Below, piece by piece: positions 35,872 through 43,264 of a DNA stretch of 64,000 nucleotides. The DNA is from Muribaculum sp. (GTDB taxonomy: Bacteria; Bacteroidota; Bacteroidia; Bacteroidales; Muribaculaceae), in contig JAMPAV010000001.1 of the NCBI GenBank assembly GCA_023667055.1, positions 159,561 to 223,560 on the forward strand, in the 5' to 3' direction. The notes beneath the pieces are model-generated. The model made no database searches. It saw nothing but the letters and a program-made list of their open reading frames with translations, and was not told where the DNA came from. Position 1 is the first letter of the stretch. Every line of letters begins with the position of its first letter. Both the position numbers and the translations under genes were made by a program.

Positions 35872-36660
35872 ATGGGAAAAGATCAGACTGTATTGTTTCA
35901 TTCTACTGTCTTCGGCCCGATTCATAGCCGAAGACTCGGTGTGTCGTTAGGCATAAACCTTATGCCCAACGATGGCAAAGTGTGTTCATTCGATTGCCTC
36001 TACTGTGAGGCCGGCTACAACGCGCAGGGTCCAGGCACCACGGGAATCTCAACCCGTGAGGAAGTATATCGCCAGCTCGAAGCGAAACTAAGCTCTATGC
36101 ACGCTGCCGGCGACCCTCTCGATGTCATCACGTTTTCCGGTAATGGCGAACCCACCCTTGCCCCGGATTTCCCGGGAATCATTGACGACACCATCGTCCT
36201 TCGAGACAAATATTATCCAAATGCCAAGGTCTCTGTGCTGACCAACTCCACTCGGATTTTTGAGCCCCGGGTGGCCGGGGCTCTGAAGAAAGTGGATAAC
36301 AATATCCTCAAACTTGATTCTGCTATTGAGGAGACAATGCGTGCGATAGACCGGCCCAATTCAAAGGATTTCACCGTGGATAGGGTAGTGGAGGCTCTCT
36401 GTCAGTTTGAGGACACGGGCATAATCCAGACCATGATGCTTCGTGGAGAACACAATGGCATACATATTGACAACACCACGGATAGAGAAGTGGAAGCTCT
36501 GACAGCAGCCTACAAAAGGATTCGTCCTCGTGAAATCATGCTATATAGCCTTGACCGTTCCACTCCCGAAGAGAAACTTGTCAAGGTCCCAATCGAAGAA
36601 TTGAAATCATTAGGGGAGCGCATCGCCTCGGCCACCGGCATCCCCGTCCAAGTCAACTGA
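35872..36660 (+). CDS. radical SAM protein (COG0731-like)
   Basis: A 262-residue radical SAM enzyme. The cluster motif is CSFDCLYCEAG (CxxxCxxC). Family blocks are the N-terminal TVFGPIHSRRLGVSLGINLMP, TFSGNGEPTLAPDFP, and KLDSAIEETMRAIDRP. Prokaryotic members of this COG resemble the wybutosine enzyme family, but their substrate in Bacteroidota is not established. The gene is divergent from the MFS exporter and is followed after 84 nt by a cytoplasmic carboxypeptidase gene in the same orientation. Confidence 0.82.
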   Translation: MGKDQTVLFHSTVFGPIHSRRLGVSLGINLMPNDGKVCSFDCLYCEAGYNAQGPGTTGISTREEVYRQLEAKLSSMHAAGDPLDVITFSGNGEPTLAPDFPGIIDDTIVLRDKYYPNAKVSVLTNSTRIFEPRVAGALKKVDNNILKLDSAIEETMRAIDRPNSKDFTVDRVVEALCQFEDTGIIQTMMLRGEHNGIHIDNTTDREVEALTAAYKRIRPREIMLYSLDRSTPEEKLVKVPIEELKSLGERIASATGIPVQVN

Positions 36661-36744
36661 CAGGCAGGCGCTACGATGCGTCCTCCTAAGTATTCGCGTA
36701 GGGATATGCCTTTGGCATGTCGTCAAGTAAAAGTAAAAATTAAT

Positions 36745-37698
36745 ATGACCACTCCATCCCCCGTCCGCAAGTCCTCCAAAGTGGCTCTGATTGGCCCCGC
36801 ATCACGCATCAAACCTGAGATAGTGCAATCTATCATACGGCTATATCAGGAGCGTCCTGAAGAGTTTCCCGGAGGCCGATTGCTCGTTTATCCGTCAGCG
36901 CTTGATGTCAATGCGTGCGGGTCATACGCAGCCTCACTTGAGCAACGCGTGGCTGACTTTCGAGATGCATGGAGTAGGGAAGACGTGGATCTGGTGCTAT
37001 GTGCACGCGGGGGCTACGGTTGTGTCCATTTGCTCGACCATCTGTCAGAGGATTTCATTTCCGCCCATCCCAAGTGGCTTGTCGGTTTCTCCGATGTCTC
37101 GGCCCTGCACGCACTGCTTTTCAAATCAGGCATCGTGTCAATCCACGGCGGCATGGCAAAACAACTGGTGGAAAACACTGACAGCGGATTCGGGTCATAT
37201 CGCAAAATGTTTAAGTCGCTTCTTGAATCGGCCACTCCCCGACTCAATTATCAGGTTTCTTCCCACCCGATGAATATCCATGGCGAGGCATCAGGGACTC
37301 TGGTCGGAGGGAATCTCGCGGTTCTCAATGGGCTTGCGGCCACGTCATACGACCTGATGGGGGAGTGCTGTCTTCGTGACTGCATACTGTTCATTGAGGA
37401 TGTCTGCGAACCCATTTATGCCGTAGAGCGGATGCTTTATCGTCTGCATCTTCAGGGTGTGCTTCACAGGGCAAAGGGAATCCTTGTCGGGCAATTCACG
37501 GAATATCGTCCCGACCGCAACTACACCGACATGTATTCCATGATCCGCGACCGTTTCATGGAGTGGGGCATATCCTGCCCTGTGGCCTTCAATTTCCCTG
37601 TCGGCCACACCGACCGCAATGTCCCCCTTGTAGAAGGCCTCCCCTATAGGTTATCCGTTACTCCAGTCATTACCTCGCTTTCTACCGCAATCCTGTGA
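36745..37698 (+). CDS. S66-family LD-carboxypeptidase (LdcA/MccF-like)
   Basis: A 317-residue cytoplasmic serine peptidase that would remove the terminal D-Ala from recycled murein tetrapeptides. Family features are KVALIGPAS at the N-terminus, LCARGGYGCVHLLDHL, the nucleophile elbow VGFSDVSALHALLF, SIHGGMAKQL, the GTLVGGNLAVLNGLAAT loop, LFIEDVCEP with the catalytic Glu, and FPVGHTDRNVPLVEG with the catalytic His. All triad positions look intact. The ATG at 36745 begins conserved sequence, while an in-frame ATG at 36676 adds 23 atypical residues. The 3' end overlaps the convergent DUF4143 ATPase gene by 17 nt. Confidence 0.88.
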   Translation: MTTPSPVRKSSKVALIGPASRIKPEIVQSIIRLYQERPEEFPGGRLLVYPSALDVNACGSYAASLEQRVADFRDAWSREDVDLVLCARGGYGCVHLLDHLSEDFISAHPKWLVGFSDVSALHALLFKSGIVSIHGGMAKQLVENTDSGFGSYRKMFKSLLESATPRLNYQVSSHPMNIHGEASGTLVGGNLAVLNGLAATSYDLMGECCLRDCILFIEDVCEPIYAVERMLYRLHLQGVLHRAKGILVGQFTEYRPDRNYTDMYSMIRDRFMEWGISCPVAFNFPVGHTDRNVPLVEGLPYRLSVTPVITSLSTAIL

Positions 37699-39031
37699 GA
37701 TCGACCCGATAAACACCTATATTGTTTTCTCGACGCTTTATACACATTGTCATATATATAGGGCAGTAAATAATGGTCTCTTTCTGTCTCATGTTGTCCA
37801 TACATAAGACGTAGGCCTTCTTGATGCCAAACTCTTTGCATTCCATGACGTTGCTCAGGGCATTGTGCCGGTCATAGTCTTTACCTGATTTTACCTCTAT
37901 AGGGATCACTCCATCTGTATCGGCAATGACAAAGTCAAGTTCTCCCATTTTTTTACTGTTGTAATAATAGGGGTCGAATTCATGGCATTTCAATTCCTGT
38001 GCAACAACATTTTCATATATGGCACCAAAATTAATGTTGATCTCTCCCGACAAAATTTTTACCTGTATGCCGTTGGCATATTGGGCTGCGAGCAGTCCCA
38101 CGTCATTACTGAACAATTTGAATAGGTTTCGGGTTTCTGCTAATTTCAAGGGCATTACGGGGGCCTCTACATTATAGATCGGAATTGCGACACCTGCATT
38201 CTTCAGCCAGAGAAAATCATTCTCGTACCTGTCGTATTTGGCATGCTCGTTAAGACGTTTCAGAATGAACCGCTTGTTTTTGGCATCAAGTTCCGACGGT
38301 ATGAGGTCGTAGATTTCCATAATCTTAAGCTTGTCCTTTTCTGCATATTTGGATATGTCTTTCTTATATTGGGTAATTATGTTTCGTTGGGTCTGACTCA
38401 CAATGTTGAGGTCGTTGGTTGAGACGTATCTTTCCACAGCTTCGGGCATTCCTCCGACTATTGTGTATAGACGGTATAAGTCCATAAGTCTTCTGTGAAT
38501 CAGGTCATCAACGGGTTTGATTTTTTTCCAGCAGTCTTTCACATGCTCAATCACCCGGTCTCCAATCCCCACGTTTGTTATAAATTCTTCAAAGTCGAGT
38601 GGATACACTTCCTTTACTCCAAGATATCCAACCGGTACGGATCTCAGGTTTTTCAGTTCCACCCCAAGCAGCGAACCGCTGAGTGCGTATCTGTAGCTTC
38701 CTTCGTCAACAAGAAATTTAATTGCGGTGACAATGTCTTCACATTCCTGCACTTCATCAAAGAATATTAATGTCTCTCTTTTTATTAATGGCGTTTCCAC
38801 TAAGGCCGACAGGCGCATGAGAATTTCATCTGCCGAATATACTTTTTTGAACAGGTCTGTGGCTTCCGGCAGCTCTATGAAATTTATCTCTATAAAAGAT
38901 TTGAATTTTTTTCCGTATTGACGTATTGCGTATGTCTTGCCTGTCTGACGTGCACCGGTCAGCATAAGTGCTGACTTCTGAGTAGCATAATATTCTTCTA
39001 TATAAGATGTGAGTTGTCTGAACAGTTGCAT
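37682..39031 (-). CDS. AAA ATPase with DUF4143 domain (first of two)
   Basis: A 449-residue protein. An N-terminal P-loop ATPase has Walker A MLTGARQTGKTYAIRQ and Walker B LIFFDEVQECED. The DUF4143 C-terminal part carries a PD-(D/E)xK-like core, GELDFVIADTDGVIPIEVKSGKDYDRH. Such proteins are abundant in Bacteroidota and archaea, with no settled function. The ATG at 39031 matches the conserved MQLFRQLTSYIEEYY start, and the promoter lies between it and the upstream in-frame ATG at 39097. Three identical 14-bp sites at 32-bp spacing lie across that promoter. The 3' end overlaps the LD-carboxypeptidase gene by 17 nt. It is only distantly related to the second DUF4143 ATPase at 57.8-59.0 kb. Confidence 0.82.
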   Translation of the reverse strand: MQLFRQLTSYIEEYYATQKSALMLTGARQTGKTYAIRQYGKKFKSFIEINFIELPEATDLFKKVYSADEILMRLSALVETPLIKRETLIFFDEVQECEDIVTAIKFLVDEGSYRYALSGSLLGVELKNLRSVPVGYLGVKEVYPLDFEEFITNVGIGDRVIEHVKDCWKKIKPVDDLIHRRLMDLYRLYTIVGGMPEAVERYVSTNDLNIVSQTQRNIITQYKKDISKYAEKDKLKIMEIYDLIPSELDAKNKRFILKRLNEHAKYDRYENDFLWLKNAGVAIPIYNVEAPVMPLKLAETRNLFKLFSNDVGLLAAQYANGIQVKILSGEININFGAIYENVVAQELKCHEFDPYYYNSKKMGELDFVIADTDGVIPIEVKSGKDYDRHNALSNVMECKEFGIKKAYVLCMDNMRQKETIIYCPIYMTMCIKRRENNIGVYRVDLTGLR

Positions 39032-39066
39032 AATCTTTAAAAATTTGATATATACTAATTTGTTTG

Positions 39067-39098
39067 CAAAGATATAAATTTTTTGCCGTTTTTCCAAC
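39067..39098 (-). promoter_or_regulatory. promoter of the first DUF4143 ATPase
   Basis: TATCTTTG on the minus strand (39074-39067) is preceded after 20 nt by a GTTG -33 element (39098-39095). The -33 falls inside the first of three TTGGAAAAACGGCA repeats, so any factor that binds the repeats would compete with RNA polymerase. Confidence 0.65.
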
Positions 39099-39161
39099 CT
39101 TTTTTTCTTTAATTTTGCCGTTTTTCCAACCCTATTTTGCCCGATTATGCCGTTTTTCCAA
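39084..39161. repeat. three identical 14-bp sites spaced exactly 32 bp
   Basis: TGCCGTTTTTCCAA occurs at 39084-39097, 39116-39129 and 39148-39161. Start-to-start distance is 32 bp both times, about three helical turns, placing all sites on one face of the DNA. The 18-nt spacers are AT-rich and unrelated. The array sits directly upstream of the ATPase gene and covers its -33 box. Confidence 0.9.
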
Positions 39162-39185
39162 GATTTTGAGTTTTTCTAAAAATTT

Positions 39186-39217
39186 CTTGCTATTTTAAAA
39201 TTTTTTATATAATTTTG
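39186..39217 (+). promoter_or_regulatory. promoter of the small lipoprotein gene
   Basis: CTTG (39186-39189) is followed after 20 nt by TAATTTTG (39210-39217). The leader of about 95 nt contains two dyads (39248-39260 and 39275-39287). Confidence 0.55.
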
Positions 39218-39247
39218 TGAATATAAACCAAACTCGGTAATATTAGT

Positions 39248-39287
39248 TGATGCTGCATCAGCCGTTAAAATAGCTAATGCTACATTA
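39248..39287. promoter_or_regulatory. pair of 13-bp dyads in the lipoprotein leader
   Basis: TGATGCTGCATCA (39248-39260) and TAATGCTACATTA (39275-39287) are each perfect palindromes around a central base. They differ from one another at three positions and lie 27 bp apart. Paired operator half-sites are the likely reading. Confidence 0.45.
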
Positions 39288-39317
39288 ATTCAATGATTAA
39301 ACATATTAATTATTAAA

Positions 39318-39767
39318 ATGATGTCCAAAGTTTATCATTTTTGCATGGCGCTTTTTACGTTGTCAATTTTGTTGTTATGCAGTTGCGATTCTGACAGTGA
39401 CAATACATTGTCGATTGAGAAGTATGAAATATCCGATAGGATAGAGGTGAATTTAGATTCATCGGATTATGTCTTGATTAGTTCCGATAAATCACTGAAG
39501 GATATATTCAAGGAAAATGCACCGAAGATTGGCAATATCGATTTCAAATCATATAACCTTTTATATGTAGAGGGAAAAACTCCGAATGGGATTGCAGAGA
39601 TACAATCGAAGTGTGTTGCGTCTTCAGACAAAATACTTGTGTGTGTAAATATCGAGTGCCTTCTCACAACACAATTCTGTAATTGGAATCAAGCTTACCT
39701 GATTCCAAAATCGATGACCGGTGATATCGTTGTAGAAGTCACGACCAATATCAGAGAAGAGAATTGA
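39318..39767 (+). CDS. small predicted lipoprotein of unknown function
   Basis: A 149-residue protein with a type II signal (HFCMALFTLSILLLCSC) whose lipobox LLCSC is followed by an acidic spacer (DSDSDN), a frequent surface-export signature in Bacteroidota lipoproteins. The mature part has short strands (RIEVNLDSSDYVLISSD, NLLYVEGKTPNGIAEIQSKCV, ILVCVNIECLLT) and three further Cys. No family recognised. It may start at 39318 or at the adjacent ATG 39321. It stands alone between the ATPase and ybeY, has its own promoter, and is AT-rich. Confidence 0.65.
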   Translation: MMSKVYHFCMALFTLSILLLCSCDSDSDNTLSIEKYEISDRIEVNLDSSDYVLISSDKSLKDIFKENAPKIGNIDFKSYNLLYVEGKTPNGIAEIQSKCVASSDKILVCVNIECLLTTQFCNWNQAYLIPKSMTGDIVVEVTTNIREEN

Positions 39768-39974
39768 TGATTGTTTCAGTCGATAATACGTTTTCAGAGT
39801 TATATTCTTGATGGCTAAATGGAGAAATTCATATTTTTAACTTCTCAGAGCCTTAAAAATATTACTTGTTCAAGATAATATACTGATAATTAAAATATTA
39901 AAATAATTTTTTAAATAGGTCGTTTTTGATGTCTGAAAACATTGGAAGCGACCGATTTTAGTTTTCGGACAAAT

Positions 39975-40008
39975 TTTGTGGCTATTTCGTAATAATTTGT
40001 TATTTTTG
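39975..40008 (+). promoter_or_regulatory. probable promoter of ybeY/mnmG
   Basis: TATTTTTG (40001-40008) has a perfect TAnnTTTG fit, with TTTG at 39975-39978 (22-nt spacing, slightly long). It precedes the ybeY ATG by 30 nt. The 39768-40037 spacer is otherwise AT-rich without recognisable genes. Confidence 0.5.
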
Positions 40009-40037
40009 CATTATAAAACAAAACTTATTACGAGAAG

Positions 40038-40460
40038 ATGATAGAATTTTCAGCACAGGGTGTGGAGATGCCTGAGATTGACATCGAGAAGACATCGGAG
40101 TGGATTCGTGAGGTGGCAGCCTCGCACGGATACACAGTGGGTAACCTCAATTATCTCTTCGTGGGGGATGAGGACATATTGGTCGCAAACCGACAGTTTG
40201 TCGGTCATGACTATTTTACCGACATCATCACCTTCGACTATACACATGGTAAAAGAATAGGGGGCGACATCATGATCTCGCTTGATACTGTCGCTTCCAA
40301 CGCAGTGAAATTCGGAGTACCCTATACACGCGAACTGATGCGTGTCATAATCCATGGCGTTCTTCATCTTTGCGGCATCAACGATAAAGGTCCCGGTGAG
40401 CGCGAGATAATGGAGGCTAACGAGGATGCGGCGTTGGAATTGTTAATTCATAATTCATAA
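40038..40460 (+). CDS. ybeY: endoribonuclease YbeY (rRNA maturation)
   Basis: A 140-residue metal-dependent RNase needed for 16S rRNA 3'-end maturation and ribosome quality control. Recognised by NYLFVGDEDILVANRQFVGHDYFTDIITFDY, GGDIMISLDTVASNA and the metal site RVIIHGVLHLCGINDKG. Two His of the usual HGxLHLxGYDH motif are present, but the third His is replaced by Lys, with an Asp one position earlier, as I recall for other Bacteroidota YbeY proteins. The last five codons (LIHNS) and the stop are written by the 7-bp tandem repeat that continues into the mnmG leader. Confidence 0.9.
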   Translation: MIEFSAQGVEMPEIDIEKTSEWIREVAASHGYTVGNLNYLFVGDEDILVANRQFVGHDYFTDIITFDYTHGKRIGGDIMISLDTVASNAVKFGVPYTRELMRVIIHGVLHLCGINDKGPGEREIMEANEDAALELLIHNS

Positions 40461-40477
40461 TCCATAATTCATAATTG
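40445..40477. repeat. heptameric tandem repeat (AATTCAT type) at the ybeY/mnmG junction
   Basis: Units AATTCAT, AATTCAT, AATCCAT, AATTCAT and a partial AATTGAC at exact 7-bp spacing. The repeat begins inside the ybeY coding region and ends 8 nt before the mnmG ATG. Confidence 0.8.
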
Positions 40478-40484
40478 ACCGGAA

Positions 40485-42422
40485 ATGCTTTTTGAATATG
40501 ATGTGATAGTGGTGGGAGCGGGACATGCGGGATGTGAGGCAGCGGTTGCTTCAGCCAGGCTCGGATGCAGCACGCTTCTGATAACGGCCGACATGAACAA
40601 GATCGCACAGATGTCGTGCAACCCTGCTGTTGGAGGAATAGCGAAGGGGCAGATAGTTCGAGAGATCGATGCTCTCGGCGGTATGATGGGTATCATCGCC
40701 GACCGCACGGCCATCCAGTTCCGTATGCTAAATCGCAGCAAGGGTCCTGCAGTCTGGTCTCCGCGCGTTCAGTCCGACCGCACACGTTTCATAGATGAAT
40801 GGCGCAGAACGCTCGATTCCGTCGATAATCTGTATCTATTCCAGGATATGGTGGTCAGCCTTCTTTTTGAAGGGAATCCGGATACAGATTGCCCGGAATC
40901 TGCAAAAGTGTGTGGCGTTGTGACGGCTCTTGGGTTTGAATTTAAGGCAAAGAAAGTTGTGCTCACTGCGGGGACTTTCCTTGGTGGCCTCATGCACTTT
41001 GGTCGCACTCAAATTCCCGGTGGCCGAATTTCCGAGTCTTCCTCCGAAGGCCTTTCTGATCAGTTAAGGAAAAGGGGAATAAAGGTGGGACGCATGAAAA
41101 CCGGCACGCCTGCGCGTATCGATGGTTCCACCATCGACTACTCTCAGACTATTGCGCAATGTGGTGATGATGCTGTTCTTGACGACGGGAGCGTATTGCG
41201 CGATTTCCATAAATTCTCATATCTCCCCGATGTGCATCGCTCGTTGCCTCCGCGCGACTGCTATATTGTGCATACAAGTCCGGAGGTGCATAAGACCCTC
41301 CGCGACAATCTGGCGGATTCTCCTCTCTACAATGGACAGATCCAGAGCATCGGTCCGCGCTATTGTCCCTCTATCGAAACTAAGATTGTTACTTTCGCCG
41401 ACAAGGAAAGCCACCAGTTGTTTCTCGAACCGGAAGGTGTATTCACGCATGAGTTTTACATCAATGGATTCTCAAGTTCTCTCCCGTGGAAGGTTCAGGT
41501 CGAGGCCTTGGAGAAGATACCAGCTTTGCGCAATGTCCAGTTCTATCGCCCCGGTTATGCAATAGAGTATGATTTCTTCGATCCCACCCAGCTTGAGCAT
41601 TCGTTGGAATCGAAAATTGTGGGGAATCTTTATTTGGCGGGACAGGTCAATGGCACCACCGGCTATGAGGAGGCTGCGGCCCAGGGGCTGATGGCGGGCA
41701 TCAATGCAGCGCGTTCTGTCATGAATCTTCCTCCGGTAATCCTCGGGCGTGACGAGGCGTACATAGGTGTGCTTATTGATGATCTTGTCACAAAGGGTGT
41801 CGATGAACCCTATCGCATGTTCACAAGCCGGGCCGAATACCGGATACTGTTGCGTCAGGACGACGCGGATCTGCGTCTCACACCCATCGGGTTTGAAATA
41901 GGACTTGCCGATGAATACCGGTATAATGCAATGCGTGGGAAATACACGGAGCGGGATTCTCTCGTGGAGTGGTGCGAGAATCATTCCGCACGTCCTGCGG
42001 AGGAGTTGCAGGAATATCTCGACACTGTCGGAACCGGTCGGCTTTCCGGGTCGGTCAAGGTTGCGGATCTTCTTCGACGTCCACAGTTGAACTTCGCATC
42101 CCTGATTCCTTTGATTCCGTCTCTCGCGAAAAGATGCGATGAGATAGATGCGGATAGGCGTGACGAGATTATCGAGTCTGCTGAGATTCTTATCAAGTAT
42201 AAGGGCTACATCGACCGCGAACGCGAGTCGGCCGACAGGATGAGACGTCTTGAGAAGGTGCGTATCCCGGATTCTATGGACTATTCCGGTATCACTGCTA
42301 TTTCTACCGAAGGACGCCAGAAGTTGTCGCGTATCCGTCCTGTCACGATTGGACAGGCCTCGCGTATTCCGGGTGTCTCCCCCGCGGATGTCAATGTGCT
42401 TCTTGTTCTCCTCAGAAACTGA
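40485..42422 (+). CDS. mnmG: tRNA uridine-5-carboxymethylaminomethyl synthesis enzyme MnmG
   Basis: A 645-residue FAD enzyme that, with MnmE, modifies the wobble uridine of tRNAs reading split-box codons. The FAD-binding start is DVIVVGAGHAGCEAAVASARLG. The family signatures CNPAVGGIAKGQIVREIDALGG, PRVQSDRTRFIDEWRR, GTFLGGLMHFGRTQIPGGR, RMKTGTPARID and GQVNGTTGYEEAAAQGLMAGINAA are all present, as is the C-terminal GxSPADVNVLLVLLRN. Length is normal. mnmG (gidA) often lies near the replication origin, which fits the parS site 58 nt downstream. Confidence 0.96.
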   Translation: MLFEYDVIVVGAGHAGCEAAVASARLGCSTLLITADMNKIAQMSCNPAVGGIAKGQIVREIDALGGMMGIIADRTAIQFRMLNRSKGPAVWSPRVQSDRTRFIDEWRRTLDSVDNLYLFQDMVVSLLFEGNPDTDCPESAKVCGVVTALGFEFKAKKVVLTAGTFLGGLMHFGRTQIPGGRISESSSEGLSDQLRKRGIKVGRMKTGTPARIDGSTIDYSQTIAQCGDDAVLDDGSVLRDFHKFSYLPDVHRSLPPRDCYIVHTSPEVHKTLRDNLADSPLYNGQIQSIGPRYCPSIETKIVTFADKESHQLFLEPEGVFTHEFYINGFSSSLPWKVQVEALEKIPALRNVQFYRPGYAIEYDFFDPTQLEHSLESKIVGNLYLAGQVNGTTGYEEAAAQGLMAGINAARSVMNLPPVILGRDEAYIGVLIDDLVTKGVDEPYRMFTSRAEYRILLRQDDADLRLTPIGFEIGLADEYRYNAMRGKYTERDSLVEWCENHSARPAEELQEYLDTVGTGRLSGSVKVADLLRRPQLNFASLIPLIPSLAKRCDEIDADRRDEIIESAEILIKYKGYIDRERESADRMRRLEKVRIPDSMDYSGITAISTEGRQKLSRIRPVTIGQASRIPGVSPADVNVLLVLLRN

Positions 42423-42480
42423 TTTGCGTCATGGATTGTCTGTTCATAATCTTTTGAGATGTGTTGCATTACCCTTAAAA

Positions 42481-42496
42481 TGTTCCACGTGAAACA
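42481..42496. other. parS: parS centromere site (ParB binding)
   Basis: TGTTCCACGTGAAACA is a perfect match to the 16-bp parS consensus first defined for Spo0J/ParB in Bacillus subtilis and conserved across bacterial phyla. It lies in the spacer between mnmG and apt, not in coding DNA. Chromosomal parS sites cluster around the replication origin, so this part of the window is probably origin-proximal. Confidence 0.88.
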
Positions 42497-42565
42497 TACC
42501 CCTTATCCATGTAATTTGTTTGAAAAATTCCCATTTAATCGAAAAATTACTTCACATAGCAATAT

Positions 42566-42600
42566 AATTCAAAATTCAAAATTCAAAATTCAAAATTCAA
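42566..42600. repeat. heptameric tandem repeat (ATTCAAA type) before apt
   Basis: Five exact copies of the 7-bp unit ATTCAAA run to within 4 nt of the apt ATG. The region would form the apt leader or ribosome-binding region and could vary in length by slippage. Confidence 0.88.
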
Positions 42601-42603
42601 AAA

Positions 42604-43128
42604 ATGCAATTGGAAGAATTGAAATCCATCATCCGTGATGTGCCTGATTTCCCCTCGAAGGGAATCATCTTTCGTGACCTTACCACAATGATCAAGAATG
42701 GCGAGGCCCTCCATACTGTCGGGGATGCCCTCGAAGCCCTCTACAAAGACAAGGGTGTGACCAAAGTCATAGGTATAGAATCTCGCGGTTTCATCGGAGG
42801 ATCTATACTTGCCGACAGGCTCGGTGCAGGTTTTGTCCCGGCCCGCAAACCAGGCAAATTGCCATCATTCACCATCAAGGCTTCATACGCGAAAGAATAC
42901 GGTGTAGATACCATCGAGCTCCACAGCGATGCCATCACCCCCGATGACGTTGTGGTCATCCACGACGATTTGCTTGCAACGGGGGGTACGATGAATGCCT
43001 GTTGCCAGCTCGTAAAGACGATGAATCCGAAGAAAATCTACGTAAACTTCATTGTTGAGCTTACCGATCTTCAGGGTCGGGAAGTGCTTCCAAAGGATAT
43101 TGAAGTCACGTCCCTGTTGAAATATTGA
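42604..43128 (+). CDS. apt: adenine phosphoribosyltransferase
   Basis: A 174-residue purine-salvage enzyme that makes AMP from adenine and PRPP. The N-terminus has DVPDFPSKGIIFRDLTTMI. The substrate-binding block is GIESRGFIGGSILADRLGAGFVPARKPGKLP, and the PRPP loop is VVVIHDDLLATGGTMNACCQL. Length is standard. It is followed by a strong terminator at 43146-43180, so it ends its transcript. Its leader is the five-copy 7-bp repeat. Confidence 0.95.
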   Translation: MQLEELKSIIRDVPDFPSKGIIFRDLTTMIKNGEALHTVGDALEALYKDKGVTKVIGIESRGFIGGSILADRLGAGFVPARKPGKLPSFTIKASYAKEYGVDTIELHSDAITPDDVVVIHDDLLATGGTMNACCQLVKTMNPKKIYVNFIVELTDLQGREVLPKDIEVTSLLKY

Positions 43129-43145
43129 TGATAGATTCTTGATAG

Positions 43146-43180
43146 AAGTCCGATGAAACTCTTTTCATCGGACTTTTGTT
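43146..43180 (+). terminator. rho-independent terminator of apt
   Basis: A 13-bp perfect stem (AAGTCCGATGAAA at 43146-43158, TTTCATCGGACTT at 43163-43175) with a CTCT loop and a T-rich tail, 17 nt after the apt stop. Confidence 0.88.
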
Positions 43181-43195
43181 TTAATTAGGAGTTGG

Positions 43196-43264
43196 GAATT
43201 GAGAATTGAGAATTGAGAATTGTTGCCGAAGCGCGAAGCCTATTATGAATTATGAATGATGAAT
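43196..43264. repeat. two heptameric tandem repeats before and across the uvrC start
   Basis: Units GAATTGA, GAATTGA, GAATTGA, GAATTGT span 43196-43223. Units TATGAAT, TATGAAT, GATGAAT span 43244-43264. The predicted uvrC ATG at 43252 lies inside the second block, so the first UvrC codons (MNDEL) are repeat-encoded. Confidence 0.8.

Noticed and set aside
36661..36744. Small RNA or hairpin regulator between the radical SAM and LD-carboxypeptidase genes
   Set aside because: Only a 5-bp ATGCC/GGCAT stem is visible, with no promoter or T run.
39084..39161. Possible short CRISPR array
   Set aside because: The repeat is only 14 bp, there are three copies, spacers are 18-nt low-complexity AT sequence, and there are no cas genes. 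The overlap with a promoter favours protein-binding sites.
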